From the NCBI RefSeq assembly GCF_001678905.1, contig NZ_CP012117.1:930001-994000 (forward strand): a stretch of DNA of 64,000 nt, written 5' to 3'. This document shows, in pieces, positions 1 through 8,861 of this stretch. Source of the stretch: Dermabacter vaginalis. GTDB taxonomy: Bacteria > Actinomycetota > Actinomycetes > Actinomycetales > Dermabacteraceae. The notes beneath the pieces were generated by a model, which saw only the letters and a program-made list of their open reading frames with translations, had not been told where the DNA came from and did not search any database. Position 1 is the first letter of the stretch. Each line of letters opens with the position of its first letter. Both the position numbers and the translations under genes were made by a program.

Positions 1-1630
1 TTCCCTCTTTATCAAGGCGCTGCCACCGGTTCTCATCGTGTGCGTGGTGGTCGCGGTTGTCGTGAATCCCGACGGAACCGCGAACGTGATCGACGGTCTT
101 CGCACACACATCACGGCGGGATGGACCTGGTACTTCGTCGCATACTCGGTGCTTGCTGTAGCACTGTGCGTGTGGCTCACCTTTTCCAAGCTCGGCAAGG
201 TGCGGCTCGGCGGCCCGAAAGCGAAGCCCGAGCACTCGGCTTTCGCGTGGTATTCGATGCTCTTCGCGTGTGGTCAAGGCATCGGCCTTATCTTCTGGTC
301 GCTCGCCCAGCCCATCATGATGAAGGAGGATTCGGCGATCCTCCCGATCACTGGGAACCCTGGTGAGGGCGGCATCGTGTGGACGTACTTCCACTGGGGT
401 TTTACCGCGTGGGCCATTTACGGCGGTATCGCCGCGTGCCTCGCGTACTCGCACCACAACCTCGGTAAGACCCTCACCTTTAGGGAGGCCACCGTCGACA
501 TCCTTCCAAAGAAGGCCCAGCGCCCCGCGGGTGTGGTCATCGAGATGCTCGCGATCATCGCGACCGTCCTCGGTCTCGCCACGAGTTTCTCGTTCGCTGC
601 CATCCAGTTCTCTTCGGGGCTCAGCTCGCTTACGAGTCTCGAGAGCGGCAACACGGTGTGGCTCATCGTGATCGCCGTGTTCGCTGTTCTTGCCGCGTTC
701 TCCGCCTTTATGGGAGTGGATAAGGGCATGAAACGCATTTCTGAGCTCAACACGATTCTTTCCGTTGTGCTCGTGCTCGGCGTGCTGCTTTTCGGCCCCA
801 CGGTCTACATCCTCTCGAACCTCGTGCAGACATCGGGAAGTTTCATCAGCAACTTTCTTTCGATGAGTTTCTTTACAGCGCCCGAACTTACGATGACCCC
901 GATCGATTCGTGGCAGGACAGCTGGAACGGCTGGTGGACCGTGTTCATCTGGTGCTGGGTGATCGCGTTCAGCCCCTTCGTTGCCGGCTTCATCGCGCGC
1001 ATCTCGCGCGGCCGCACGATCCGCGAGTTTGTCGTGGGCGTGACCATCGTGCCGTCGATCATCGTCATGGTGTGGGTGGGCATCATCGCCTCGGCCGGGA
1101 TGTTCTACGACGAGAAGAGTGGGGGTGCCGTCACCGAAGCGGTGGGTATTGATAACGCGGCGGGTCTCTTTGAGATGCTCGGCATGATTCCCTACATCGG
1201 CACGATCCTCATCATCGTCGCGACCGTCCTCGTGGGCACTTACTACGTCACCTCACTGGATTCGGGTACGTACGCGCTCGCGGAATTCGTGAACGCCCCG
1301 AAAAAGGCGAGTAGCGCCTTCAGGGTTGTGCTTGTCGTCTCGATCGCCGTCGTCGCAATCGTGCTTCTTTCGCTCGGCTCCGATTCGGTTGTGGACACCG
1401 TGCAGACCGGCACGATCATCGGCGCGTTCCCCTTCTCGTTCGTGGTGCTGCTCATGATCATCAACCTGTTCAGGCGCTTGCGTCATCGCGACCGCGAAAC
1501 CCGCTTGCTCGAGCGTGAGGTCAACGATCCCGAGGTACGCCCCGAGGACTTCACGGTCGACGAGCATGGCCTTCCGCTTCCGTCGGAGGAGATTCCCGAC
1601 GACATCCCGGGCCTTCCCGAGAAGTCATAA
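1..1630 (+). CDS. BCCT-family transporter, 5' end missing
   Basis: Secondary transporter of the betaine/carnitine/choline family, inner membrane. The reading frame is open back to base 2, so the start lies outside the window; the GTG at 38 is only an internal codon. Seen: the glycine-rich TM3 motif as CGQGIG (about 267-287), the HWGFTAWAIY segment (two Trp and a Tyr of the aromatic box) near 390-420, and the family signature leading into SPFVAGFIARISRGRT (about 930-1020). The central Trp that stacks on trimethylammonium in BetP (Trp374) is Val here (codon 959-961), and BetP Trp377 is Phe (968-970), so betaine as substrate is doubtful. The C-terminus is short and acidic, without a long osmosensory tail. 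An IclR regulator follows on the same strand. Confidence 0.9.
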   Translation, partial: SLFIKALPPVLIVCVVVAVVVNPDGTANVIDGLRTHITAGWTWYFVAYSVLAVALCVWLTFSKLGKVRLGGPKAKPEHSAFAWYSMLFACGQGIGLIFWSLAQPIMMKEDSAILPITGNPGEGGIVWTYFHWGFTAWAIYGGIAACLAYSHHNLGKTLTFREATVDILPKKAQRPAGVVIEMLAIIATVLGLATSFSFAAIQFSSGLSSLTSLESGNTVWLIVIAVFAVLAAFSAFMGVDKGMKRISELNTILSVVLVLGVLLFGPTVYILSNLVQTSGSFISNFLSMSFFTAPELTMTPIDSWQDSWNGWWTVFIWCWVIAFSPFVAGFIARISRGRTIREFVVGVTIVPSIIVMVWVGIIASAGMFYDEKSGGAVTEAVGIDNAAGLFEMLGMIPYIGTILIIVATVLVGTYYVTSLDSGTYALAEFVNAPKKASSAFRVVLVVSIAVVAIVLLSLGSDSVVDTVQTGTIIGAFPFSFVVLLMIINLFRRLRHRDRETRLLEREVNDPEVRPEDFTVDEHGLPLPSEEIPDDIPGLPEKS

Positions 1631-1649
1631 CGCTCATCACAGTATTTGC

Positions 1650-1682
1650 GAGAGGGTCCCCGCTTTGCGCAGGGGCCCTCTC
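1650..1682 (+). terminator. hairpin after the BCCT gene
   Basis: GAGAGGGtCCCC pairs with GGGGCCCTCTC around a short GC loop, with one unpaired base and no clear U run. It lies between the transporter stop and the IclR gene, so partial termination or mRNA protection is plausible. Confidence 0.5.
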
Positions 1683-1705
1683 AAGGTGATTAGCATGGAG
1701 CCGTC

Positions 1706-2506
1706 ATGACGAAAGCGACCACGAACACCGCGCCTCAGGCACCGCGCTCGAACTCCACGATTTCGACCGTCGCGGCCATCCTTCGATGCTTTACCGTCGA
1801 TGAGCCTGAATGCGGCGTCACCGAAATTTCAGAAGCCGTCGGACTCCATAAGTCGAGCGTGTCCCGCACACTCCGCACGCTTGAGGCCGAGCGGATGGTC
1901 TCCCAGAATCCCGAGACGAAACGGTACCGGCTCAGCTGGGGGCTCTTGTCGATCGTCGGCCCTCTTCTTTCGCACCTCGACCTGCGCTCGCTCGCGTATC
2001 CGATCATGAAAGATCTCGTTGCGCACACCCGCGAGACCGTCTCCCTGTGCGTCTTTGACGGGGTGGAGGCAATCGTGGTCGAGCAGGTGCAGGGCACAGA
2101 GATGATTCGCCATGTGACCCCGATCGGTACGCGCTACCTTTCACTCGAACACGCGACGGTGCGTGTGTTCCATGCGTGGCGCGGGGGCGAGGCGGGGCTC
2201 AAGACTGCGGGGGTACGTGAGGCACAGCCCGAAGCAGCCGGCTGGGATCGTGAACAATACGAGAAGCGCCTTGAAGACATCCGCCAAGACCAGGTCGCCG
2301 TCAATAATCGTGATTCAAACGACGACGAAATCGGCATTGCGAGCCCCATTTTCGATCACCGAGGCGGCATCGTGGGGGCCCTGCTGCTCGCCGCGCCGGC
2401 GTTTCGCACGCCGAATGCACGCCTCGATTCCCTGTGCCCAGCCGTGCGCGAGGCGGCGGAGAAAATCGGCAGAAGCATGGGGTTTACCCCCGAAAACTTC
2501 CGTTAA
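1706..2506 (+). CDS. IclR-family transcriptional regulator
   Basis: A 266-residue DNA-binding regulator. The N-terminal winged helix-turn-helix (about residues 19-75: ISTVAAILRCF, then GVTEISEAVGLHKSSVSRTL) is typical IclR. The rest is an IclR effector-binding domain (SLCVFDGVEAIVVEQVQG, and a late GIASPIFDHRGGIVGALLLAAP segment). ATG 1706 has a GGAG five bases upstream. It follows the BCCT transporter by 75 bases in the same direction and may control it; the effector cannot be told from sequence. The family includes activators and repressors, often of aromatic or short-chain acid catabolism. Confidence 0.9.
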   Translation: MTKATTNTAPQAPRSNSTISTVAAILRCFTVDEPECGVTEISEAVGLHKSSVSRTLRTLEAERMVSQNPETKRYRLSWGLLSIVGPLLSHLDLRSLAYPIMKDLVAHTRETVSLCVFDGVEAIVVEQVQGTEMIRHVTPIGTRYLSLEHATVRVFHAWRGGEAGLKTAGVREAQPEAAGWDREQYEKRLEDIRQDQVAVNNRDSNDDEIGIASPIFDHRGGIVGALLLAAPAFRTPNARLDSLCPAVREAAEKIGRSMGFTPENFR

Positions 2507-2540
2507 AGGCGGCGGGCGCCGGTCCCGGGGGCTTCCCGGT

Positions 2541-2552
2541 TCCGACGCCTGC
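2541..2552 (+). repeat. dispersed 12-mer TCCGACGCYTGC, copy 1
   Basis: Exact copy in the convergent gap between the IclR and alpha-glucosidase genes; see the finding on this motif. Confidence 0.6.
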
Positions 2553-2564
2553 CAGCTCAGCATC

Positions 2565-2578
2565 GCGCCTTTAGGCGC
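2565..2578. terminator. short GC hairpin in convergent gap
   Basis: GCGCCT and AGGCGC form a perfect inverted repeat separated by TT between two convergent stops. No U run follows on either strand, so its role as a terminator is uncertain. Confidence 0.35.
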
Positions 2579-2587
2579 ACGCGGTGC

Positions 2588-4216
2588 TTAGTTTTTGATC
2601 CACACCGTCGAGTTCGCGGCGAGAGTATTCTTCGCGTCCGGGACCGAGGCGAAGAGGACCTCGGCACCTGCGGGAAGCGGTGCGTCCTCACTGGTCGTGT
2701 TGACGAGCACCGTGACGGGGCCCGACGTGAGCGAGAGGATGCCCTCGCCGAGCGAATCGTTGATGGTGACGTCGGTGCCTTTGCCGAGCTCGAGCTCGCG
2801 ACGCAGGCGCAGGGCCGTGCGGTACATCTCGAGTGTCGAATCCGGCTTTCCAGCCTGCTGATCTGCGGCGAGTTCGCCAAAGATCTCGGGTTGGGGGAGC
2901 CACGCCTCGCCCGTCGGCGAGTAACCGTAGGCGGGGGCGTCCTTTTCCCAGGGGAGCGGCACGCGGCAGCCGTCGCGGCCCGGAACACCAGCGCGCTTGT
3001 GGGCAGGGTCCTCGCGCAGCTCGTCGGGGATGTCCGCGACCTCTGGAAGGCCGAATTCTTCGCCCTGGTAGAGGTACGCCGATCCGGGCAGGGCGAGCAT
3101 GAGCGCAGTCGCGGCGCGTGCGCGGCGCACGCCGAGCTCGAAATCAGGCTTTTCCTCGCGCGAGAGGCCCTCGCCGAAGCGGTAGCCGTGATCGAAGCCG
3201 TAGCGGGTCGCGTGGCGGATCGTGTCGTGGTTCGAGAGCACCCAGGTCGTGGGGGCGCCAACCTCGTTCGCAAACGTGAGCGGCTCCATGATTGCCGACG
3301 TGAGAGTCTCGACGCTCCAACCGGCCTGAAGGAAGCCGAAGTTGAAGATCTGGTGCATTTCGTCGGGGCGCACGTAGAGGTGCTGGCGGTTCTTCGGCAC
3401 CCACGCTTCGGCCACCATCATGCGATCGCCGTCGTACTCGTTCATGATTGCACGCCACTCGCGGTAGATCTCGTGCACGCCATCCTGATCGAAATATACG
3501 GGGATGTCTTCGTCATCGCCCGTATCGAGCATGGCGGTCTCCTTGACCTCGGGAGCATCGGGAAGTCCCTCGGGCTTGACCATGCCGTGCGCGACGTCGA
3601 CGCGGAAACCGTCGGCCCCCCGGTCCATCCAGAAACGCAGGACGCCTTCGAAAAGCTCGTGGACCTTGGGGTTCTCCCAGTTCCAGTCGGGCTGGGAGGT
3701 ATCGAAGATGTGGAGGTACCACTGGCCCGGCTTACCGTCGGCCTCCGTCACGCGCGTCCACGCGCTCCCGTGGAAGATCGACTGCCAGTTGTTTGGCGGG
3801 AGCTCACCGTTTTCGCCCTTGCCGTCGCGGAACATATACATGTCGCGCTCGGGGGAGCCGGGCTTCGCCGCGAGGGCCTTTTGGAACAGCTCGTGCTGGT
3901 CGCTCGAGTGGTTCGGAACGATATCGACGATGACCTTGATGCCGAGCTCGTGTGCGCGGGCGATGAGAGCGTCGGCGTCGCTAATCGAGCCGAAGCGTGG
4001 ATCAACGTCGGTGTAATCGGAGACGTCGTAGCCGCCGTCCTTCTGTGGCGACGTGTAGAACGGGGAGAGCCACAGGGCATCGACGCCCAGATCCTTGAGG
4101 TAGTCGAGTTTTGCGGTGATACCGGGCAGGTCGCCCATGCCGTCACCGTTTGCGTCAGCGAACGAGCGCGGATACACCTGATAAACAACGGCGTCGCGCC
4201 ACCATTCGTTGGCCAT
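2588..4216 (-). CDS. GH13 alpha-glucosidase (oligo-1,6-glucosidase/maltase type)
   Basis: Cytoplasmic glycoside hydrolase, 542 residues, no signal peptide. All GH13 blocks are present: DIVPNHSS (98-105), GFRVDVAH with nucleophile Asp207, VAEAW with acid/base Glu270, and SNHD with Asp331. The N-terminal WWRDAVVYQVYPRSFAD is typical of the MalL/AglA group, which releases glucose from short malto- or isomalto-oligosaccharides. A strong ribosome site (AGGAGG, seven bases before ATG 4216) fixes the start. It is the last gene of the malE-malF-malG-GH13 run, 64 bases after the preceding hydrolase, and should act on imported maltodextrins. alpha-1,4 versus alpha-1,6 preference cannot be settled by eye. 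Confidence 0.93.
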   Translation of the reverse strand: MANEWWRDAVVYQVYPRSFADANGDGMGDLPGITAKLDYLKDLGVDALWLSPFYTSPQKDGGYDVSDYTDVDPRFGSISDADALIARAHELGIKVIVDIVPNHSSDQHELFQKALAAKPGSPERDMYMFRDGKGENGELPPNNWQSIFHGSAWTRVTEADGKPGQWYLHIFDTSQPDWNWENPKVHELFEGVLRFWMDRGADGFRVDVAHGMVKPEGLPDAPEVKETAMLDTGDDEDIPVYFDQDGVHEIYREWRAIMNEYDGDRMMVAEAWVPKNRQHLYVRPDEMHQIFNFGFLQAGWSVETLTSAIMEPLTFANEVGAPTTWVLSNHDTIRHATRYGFDHGYRFGEGLSREEKPDFELGVRRARAATALMLALPGSAYLYQGEEFGLPEVADIPDELREDPAHKRAGVPGRDGCRVPLPWEKDAPAYGYSPTGEAWLPQPEIFGELAADQQAGKPDSTLEMYRTALRLRRELELGKGTDVTINDSLGEGILSLTSGPVTVLVNTTSEDAPLPAGAEVLFASVPDAKNTLAANSTVWIKN

Positions 4217-4280
4217 GTGGAAATCCTCCTTGGGTTGTACGGGGTGCCCGCGAGGTGCGGGCGGGAACAGTTGGGGCGGC

Positions 4281-6230
4281 TCAGTGGCCGCGAATGGGTG
4301 CGGCCGCGAGGGGCCGCATGGGGGTGATCAGGAAACCTGCGCGTTCGGCTCGCAGGGTCATGATCTGGTCCGACGCTTGCTCACCGCTTACTGCACTCAT
4401 GGTCTCAAGAGAGACGCCGGGGGAGTGCACGGCGGCGCTGTCGTGCCCGCTGGGTGAGGCCAGCACGAGCGATTCCGGAAGGGCGATGTCGTCGTGTGCT
4501 GCACGTGCGAGGTGAATGAGCACGGGCTCGGTGCGGTCGGTGCGCATGAACGTCAGCGAGTCCTCGCCTGCGTGTAGCCAACGCAGCCCCCCGCTTTGCA
4601 GAGCCTTGAAGGCGCTGCGCGCAGCGAAAACCGCGGCCGTGAGGTCGCGCCAGTGCCGTTGGTGCTCACAGAGGGTATCCGTATCGATAGCGGTCCACGG
4701 CATGGGCGTTCGCGAATGCTCGCCGTTATTACCCTCGAGTGCAAGCTCGTCGCCAGCGAACAACGTGGGGACACCAGGCAGTCCCACGAGAGCGCCGAGC
4801 GCCGCCGCGTGACGATCGGGATCGCCGAAAACGGTGCGACTGCGGGCAGTGTCGTGCGAGCACAGCTGGTTTTGCGAGTGTAAGCGCGCTTCGTATGTGA
4901 GCTGAGCATTGTAATCGCGCAGCGTGGCGAGCACCGCTCGCGTGGACAGTTTCGGCACCCCCATGGGAAGGCCGAGCCAATTCACCGTGGATTTTTCGGG
5001 GCTGAGCCACGCCCACAGGGGCTTCGTGAAGCCCGTGTAATTCATGGCGCCATCCCAGCCGTCACCGGCAAGGTCGGCTGAGGCATCGTGGAAATGCTCC
5101 GCCACGAGCCACGTGCCCTCACGCATGGCTTCGCGGATGTCGCGGGCGACCTCATGGGTGAGATCCTGCTCGCCATGGCGGCCCGTCATGTTCGCCACGT
5201 CGATGCGCCAACCATCCACGTTAAACGGGGACTCGAGGTAACGGCGAACGATCGAGTTTTCCCCGGAGTACATCCGCGCGCGAAGAGCAGCGCTGTCGTA
5301 ATCGAGCTTCGGAAGCGAATCAATGCCGAGCCAGCCGTCGTAGCGATCGGGGTGCTCCGTAAAGAAGTAGAAGCCCGCTTCTTCGCTCGTCGCGTCCGCT
5401 TGCGCCTTCCTGAACCACTCGTGCGTGTTGCCAGTGTGGTTCGTAGTAAGGTCCATGATGATTTTCATGCCACGCTCATGCGCGGCTTCGGTGAGCGACA
5501 CGAGCGCCTCGTTGCCACCGAGCAATGGATCAACCCGGTCAAACGTCGAGGCGTCGTATCGATGCGCCGACCCCGCGGGGAAGATCGGGCACATGTACAC
5601 AACGCTTACGCCGAGATCCTTGAGGTAATCGAGCCGTTCCTCGAGTCCCTTCAAATCGCCGCCATAAATCTGGCGGCCATTTTTTTCACCGTTTTCCTCG
5701 CATGGCTCCTCCCACTGCATGGGAAGTGCCCACTCAGCAAGCGCGTCTTTCGGAAGCTTCCCGCTCGAGGCTGAGCGTGCAAACCGATCCGGGAACACCT
5801 GGTACACGATTGCGCCCTCGAGCCACTCGGGTGCCTTCGAGCCACACGCGAGATACGTGAAATCGTGAGCGTCGGACACGTCGTGGTCGGCGATTCCGGC
5901 GGCCGTGAGCCATTCATAGACGGGACGATCGCCCTCGCGCCCGGAAATAAGGAAACGATATTTCGTCACGGGGTTGCGCGCGAGAAGCTCGGCCTCAAAC
6001 CAGCGTCCGGCACCGTCGGAATGGCCCGAGGTGCATGTAACCAATCGCGGCTCCCCGTCCACCACCTGGCGCAAAACAACCGTCGGATTCTCCACCGAAT
6101 CCGGAACCCATACGCGAAGCGGAACGGACGCACCGAGACCAGCGGAGCGGGACGGCACCCCCGCGCGCGAACTGTCATGAAACGGTTCGCGCGCGAGAAG
6201 GGCGCCCGTGGAATGAGCGGGAATCTCCAC
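4281..6230 (-). CDS. GH13 maltodextrinase / neopullulanase-like enzyme
   Basis: A 649-residue hydrolase with a CBM34-like N-terminal beta domain (about 35-130), as in cyclomaltodextrinases, neopullulanases and MalZ, then the (beta/alpha)8 domain starting EGAIVYQVFPDRFARS (138-153). Catalytic blocks: DLTTNHTGN (260-268), GWRIDVANMTG with Asp344, VAEHFHD with Glu378, and a CSHDTAR block supplying the third acid. No signal peptide, so cytoplasmic. Start is GTG 6230, seven bases after the malG stop, suggesting translational coupling; no strong ribosome site is visible. Likely splits longer imported maltodextrins for the alpha-glucosidase downstream. Confidence 0.88.
   Translation of the reverse strand: MEIPAHSTGALLAREPFHDSSRAGVPSRSAGLGASVPLRVWVPDSVENPTVVLRQVVDGEPRLVTCTSGHSDGAGRWFEAELLARNPVTKYRFLISGREGDRPVYEWLTAAGIADHDVSDAHDFTYLACGSKAPEWLEGAIVYQVFPDRFARSASSGKLPKDALAEWALPMQWEEPCEENGEKNGRQIYGGDLKGLEERLDYLKDLGVSVVYMCPIFPAGSAHRYDASTFDRVDPLLGGNEALVSLTEAAHERGMKIIMDLTTNHTGNTHEWFRKAQADATSEEAGFYFFTEHPDRYDGWLGIDSLPKLDYDSAALRARMYSGENSIVRRYLESPFNVDGWRIDVANMTGRHGEQDLTHEVARDIREAMREGTWLVAEHFHDASADLAGDGWDGAMNYTGFTKPLWAWLSPEKSTVNWLGLPMGVPKLSTRAVLATLRDYNAQLTYEARLHSQNQLCSHDTARSRTVFGDPDRHAAALGALVGLPGVPTLFAGDELALEGNNGEHSRTPMPWTAIDTDTLCEHQRHWRDLTAAVFAARSAFKALQSGGLRWLHAGEDSLTFMRTDRTEPVLIHLARAAHDDIALPESLVLASPSGHDSAAVHSPGVSLETMSAVSGEQASDQIMTLRAERAGFLITPMRPLAAAPIRGH
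4369..4380 (+). repeat. dispersed 12-mer TCCGACGCYTGC, copy 2
   Basis: Exact copy inside the maltodextrinase-like gene, where it encodes part of a GEQASDQ stretch on the other strand. Confidence 0.6.
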
Positions 6231-6237
6231 GCGAAGA

Positions 6238-7134
6238 TCAGCCCTTCACCGCGCCGGCGGTCGAACCGCCAACGATGTACTTCTGGAGGAATTGATACAG
6301 CGCGATGACTGGGATCATCGTCATCACAGCGCCAGCGGCGAAGATGCCGAGGTTGTTCGAGCGGTCACCCTGCAGCATGCCGTAAAGGCCCACGGCGAGG
6401 GTCTTCTTGCTGTCATCCGTGAGGAAGATCGAACCGAGGAGGAAGTCGCTCATGACACCCACGAGGGAGAGCACGAAGGTGGTCGCGAGAATCGGCGTGA
6501 GGGTCGGCACGAGAATGCGCCAAAACACCTGCCAGTGACTCGCGCCATCAATGATGGCGGCTTCGTCGAGTTCCTTCGGAACAGTGTCGAAGAAGCCCTT
6601 GATGAGCCACACCTGGCCGAGCGAACCGCCGAGCATCACGATGATGTAGCCCGGAAGCGAGTTGAGACCAAGGAACGGAATCGCTTGACCGAGATCCGCG
6701 ATCATCGTGTACACCGCAATCATCGAGAGGATCGCCGGGAACATCATGACCAGCAAAAGCGCGAGGAGACCGCCGCGGCGTCCCTTGAACCGCATCCGGC
6801 TGAAGGCGTAGCTCGCAAGCAGCGACAGAAAGATCTGCGTGAACGACACGACCGCGCAGACGATGACCGTATTCAGGGCCCACTGCAAGAAGTTTCCGCG
6901 TGCGCCGCTCAGGAGAGTCTCGAAGTGCACCAAACTGAACTGAGTTGGGATCACCGAGGTCGAGCTCACCGTGCCAAGCGGATTGAGCGACGCCGAAATG
7001 ACATACAGGATCGGGATTGCCGCAAAAATCATCGCGCCGATGCCCACGAGGTGGCGCCAACCGATTTCAAGGAACCAGTGACCAAACGGCATCTTGTTGG
7101 TGCGCTGGAAGCCTTCGGGATTTTTCTTAGCCAT
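6238..7134 (-). CDS. malG: maltose/maltodextrin ABC transporter permease MalG
   Basis: Inner-membrane permease of 298 residues with about six membrane segments. The ATPase-contact EAA loop reads KELDEAAIIDGASHWQVFW. The GHWFLEIGWRH start and the closing QKYIVGGSTAGAVKG are typical MalG; the last residues contact the binding-protein/translocation path in the characterised E. coli protein. It lies 24 bases after malF and 7 before the GH13 gene. Pairs with MalF and MalE; the nucleotide-binding subunit is not encoded beside it. Confidence 0.93.
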   Translation of the reverse strand: MAKKNPEGFQRTNKMPFGHWFLEIGWRHLVGIGAMIFAAIPILYVISASLNPLGTVSSTSVIPTQFSLVHFETLLSGARGNFLQWALNTVIVCAVVSFTQIFLSLLASYAFSRMRFKGRRGGLLALLLVMMFPAILSMIAVYTMIADLGQAIPFLGLNSLPGYIIVMLGGSLGQVWLIKGFFDTVPKELDEAAIIDGASHWQVFWRILVPTLTPILATTFVLSLVGVMSDFLLGSIFLTDDSKKTLAVGLYGMLQGDRSNNLGIFAAGAVMTMIPVIALYQFLQKYIVGGSTAGAVKG

Positions 7135-7158
7135 TGTTTTTCTCCTACCCCATGCGCC

Positions 7159-8742
7159 CTAGTTGATGTCCTCGAGCGCGCGCGTCGCGCGGAACTGCAG
7201 CGCGGCGAGCAGACCCGTGATGACGAACAGTGCGACCGACACCGCGGAAGCGAAGCCGAAATCGGCGCCGGAGCCGCCGAAGGCGAGGCGGTAGATCATC
7301 GAGATCAGGATGTCGGTGCCACCCGCGGTGTAGTTGTTTCCGATGAACGGGCCACCGGCCGTGAGCAGCTGGATCGCATTGAAGTTATTGAAGTTGAACG
7401 CGAAGGATGAGACGAGAAGTGGTGCCACCGCGACGAGCAAGAGCGGGGCGATGACCCTCACGGTTGTTTGGAAGCGGCTCGCGCCATCGATGCGCGCGGC
7501 CTCCTTGATGTCCTCGGGGATCGACTGGAGTGCGCCTGTACAAATAATGAACATGTAGGGGAAGCCCATCCAGAGGTTCGTGAGAAGCACGGCAACCTTC
7601 GCCATGGTTGGATCACCGAGCCAGTTGATGTCGAGGTGCAACAAATTGTTGATGAGGCCGAAGTCTTTGTTGTAGAAGTTCGACCAAATGAGGAGCGAAA
7701 TGAACCCCGGAACCGCGTAGGGGAGAAGCAAGAAGGAGCGGTACAGTCGCTTGCCCTTGAGACGGTCGTCGTTGAGGACGAGCGCGAGGAAAAGCCCCAA
7801 GATAAACGTCGTGGCGACGCTCAGAAAAGCGAAGGCGAGGGTCCACAGGAACACCTGGAAGAACTGCGCGCCGATTTTGGCATCGGTGAACAAGCGCGCG
7901 TAGTTATCAAGACCGATTCCTTGAAGCCAGCCCTGGGAGAGGGCCTGACCGGTTTTATCGCTCACGAAACGATCGCTACCGTTCACGTTTTTGACCGACC
8001 AGGTCTCACCGGTCTCGGTGTTCTTGATCGTGTCGGACGCCTCGTCATAGCGCATGACCTTCGTACCCTCGAAGGCCATCGTCGGAGTGAGCAAGCGGAT
8101 CGCCTCTGTATCGCTCTTTTCAACGGCGATTTCGAGGACCTTCTTTCCTGCCTGGTTGATCTCCTTGTTTGTGAGGATCTGGACGCCCGTACCGGCCTCA
8201 ACGACGCGTTTATTCTCGACCTTGACGTCGGCCGGATCGACTTTCTCAAGCGGCTGCTCGGTGCTTCCGTGGAAGATCTCTCCCGTTTCTGGATTCACGA
8301 GATACAGCTCGAACGGGCCGTCGGCGGCGGTGCCGGTCGTCGCAACGCTCGCGTTGAAGCGCGTCGAGCCCTCAACTTCCTTCACCGAATTGCCGGTGAT
8401 CGAAGCGATTGCCTGCTCCTTCGTGCCGCGCGTGCCGTCACCGTAGTTCGTGAACGAGTAGTTCACGGTGAGGAGGATAGGCGTGATGAGGAAGACCAGA
8501 AGGAAGAACGTTCCCGGGAAGATGTACTTCGCGGGGATAAAGCGTTTAGTCGAGTAGATGCAGAAAATCGCGATCGTGACGACGATGGTGATCGCGAGCC
8601 ACATCCACAGCTTGAGGCCGATCAGCACGGGGACAAGCCAGCACGCGGTGGCGAGAACCGCGCCGAGGAAAACAATCTTGAGGATCAGGGGCAAAAGCGA
8701 CGTGGAGCGTTCTTTGAACGCGGGCGCATCCGTTGCGGTCAT
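7159..8742 (-). CDS. malF: maltose/maltodextrin ABC transporter permease MalF
   Basis: A 527-residue inner-membrane permease. Three N-terminal membrane segments (about 18-92) precede a large extracytoplasmic domain (about 95-275), equivalent to the MalF P2 loop that caps MalE; the remaining segments carry the EAA loop EDIKEAARIDGASRFQTTV. The AGGAAGGG site ahead of ATG 8742 supports the start. The gap of 119 bases after malE contains a stable UUCG hairpin. Role: forms the translocation pore with MalG. Confidence 0.93.
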   Translation of the reverse strand: MTATDAPAFKERSTSLLPLILKIVFLGAVLATACWLVPVLIGLKLWMWLAITIVVTIAIFCIYSTKRFIPAKYIFPGTFFLLVFLITPILLTVNYSFTNYGDGTRGTKEQAIASITGNSVKEVEGSTRFNASVATTGTAADGPFELYLVNPETGEIFHGSTEQPLEKVDPADVKVENKRVVEAGTGVQILTNKEINQAGKKVLEIAVEKSDTEAIRLLTPTMAFEGTKVMRYDEASDTIKNTETGETWSVKNVNGSDRFVSDKTGQALSQGWLQGIGLDNYARLFTDAKIGAQFFQVFLWTLAFAFLSVATTFILGLFLALVLNDDRLKGKRLYRSFLLLPYAVPGFISLLIWSNFYNKDFGLINNLLHLDINWLGDPTMAKVAVLLTNLWMGFPYMFIICTGALQSIPEDIKEAARIDGASRFQTTVRVIAPLLLVAVAPLLVSSFAFNFNNFNAIQLLTAGGPFIGNNYTAGGTDILISMIYRLAFGGSGADFGFASAVSVALFVITGLLAALQFRATRALEDIN

Positions 8743-8799
8743 GGGCGTGGACCCTTCCTAGAGGGGCGAAGTACGGGGTCACGCGCGCGGGCGAGGCGA

Positions 8800-8813
8800 C
8801 GGGCCGAAGCCCG
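8800..8813 (-). other. UUCG-tetraloop hairpin between malE and malF
   Basis: On the coding strand CGGGC-TTCG-GCCCG, an extra-stable RNA hairpin, in the only long gap of the operon. Expected effect (inference): protects the malE 3' end or attenuates read-through, giving more MalE than permease. Confidence 0.55.
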
Positions 8814-8861
8814 GTGCCCCACCCGCACGCGTGAGTGTCAAGGGGAAGTCTCCCGCGGGGA

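Noticed and set aside
2891-4327. Long plus-strand frames across the alpha-glucosidase and similar antisense frames over gcvP, leuS and cysS
   Set aside because: They are mirror frames produced by GC-rich third-position bias in the real genes.
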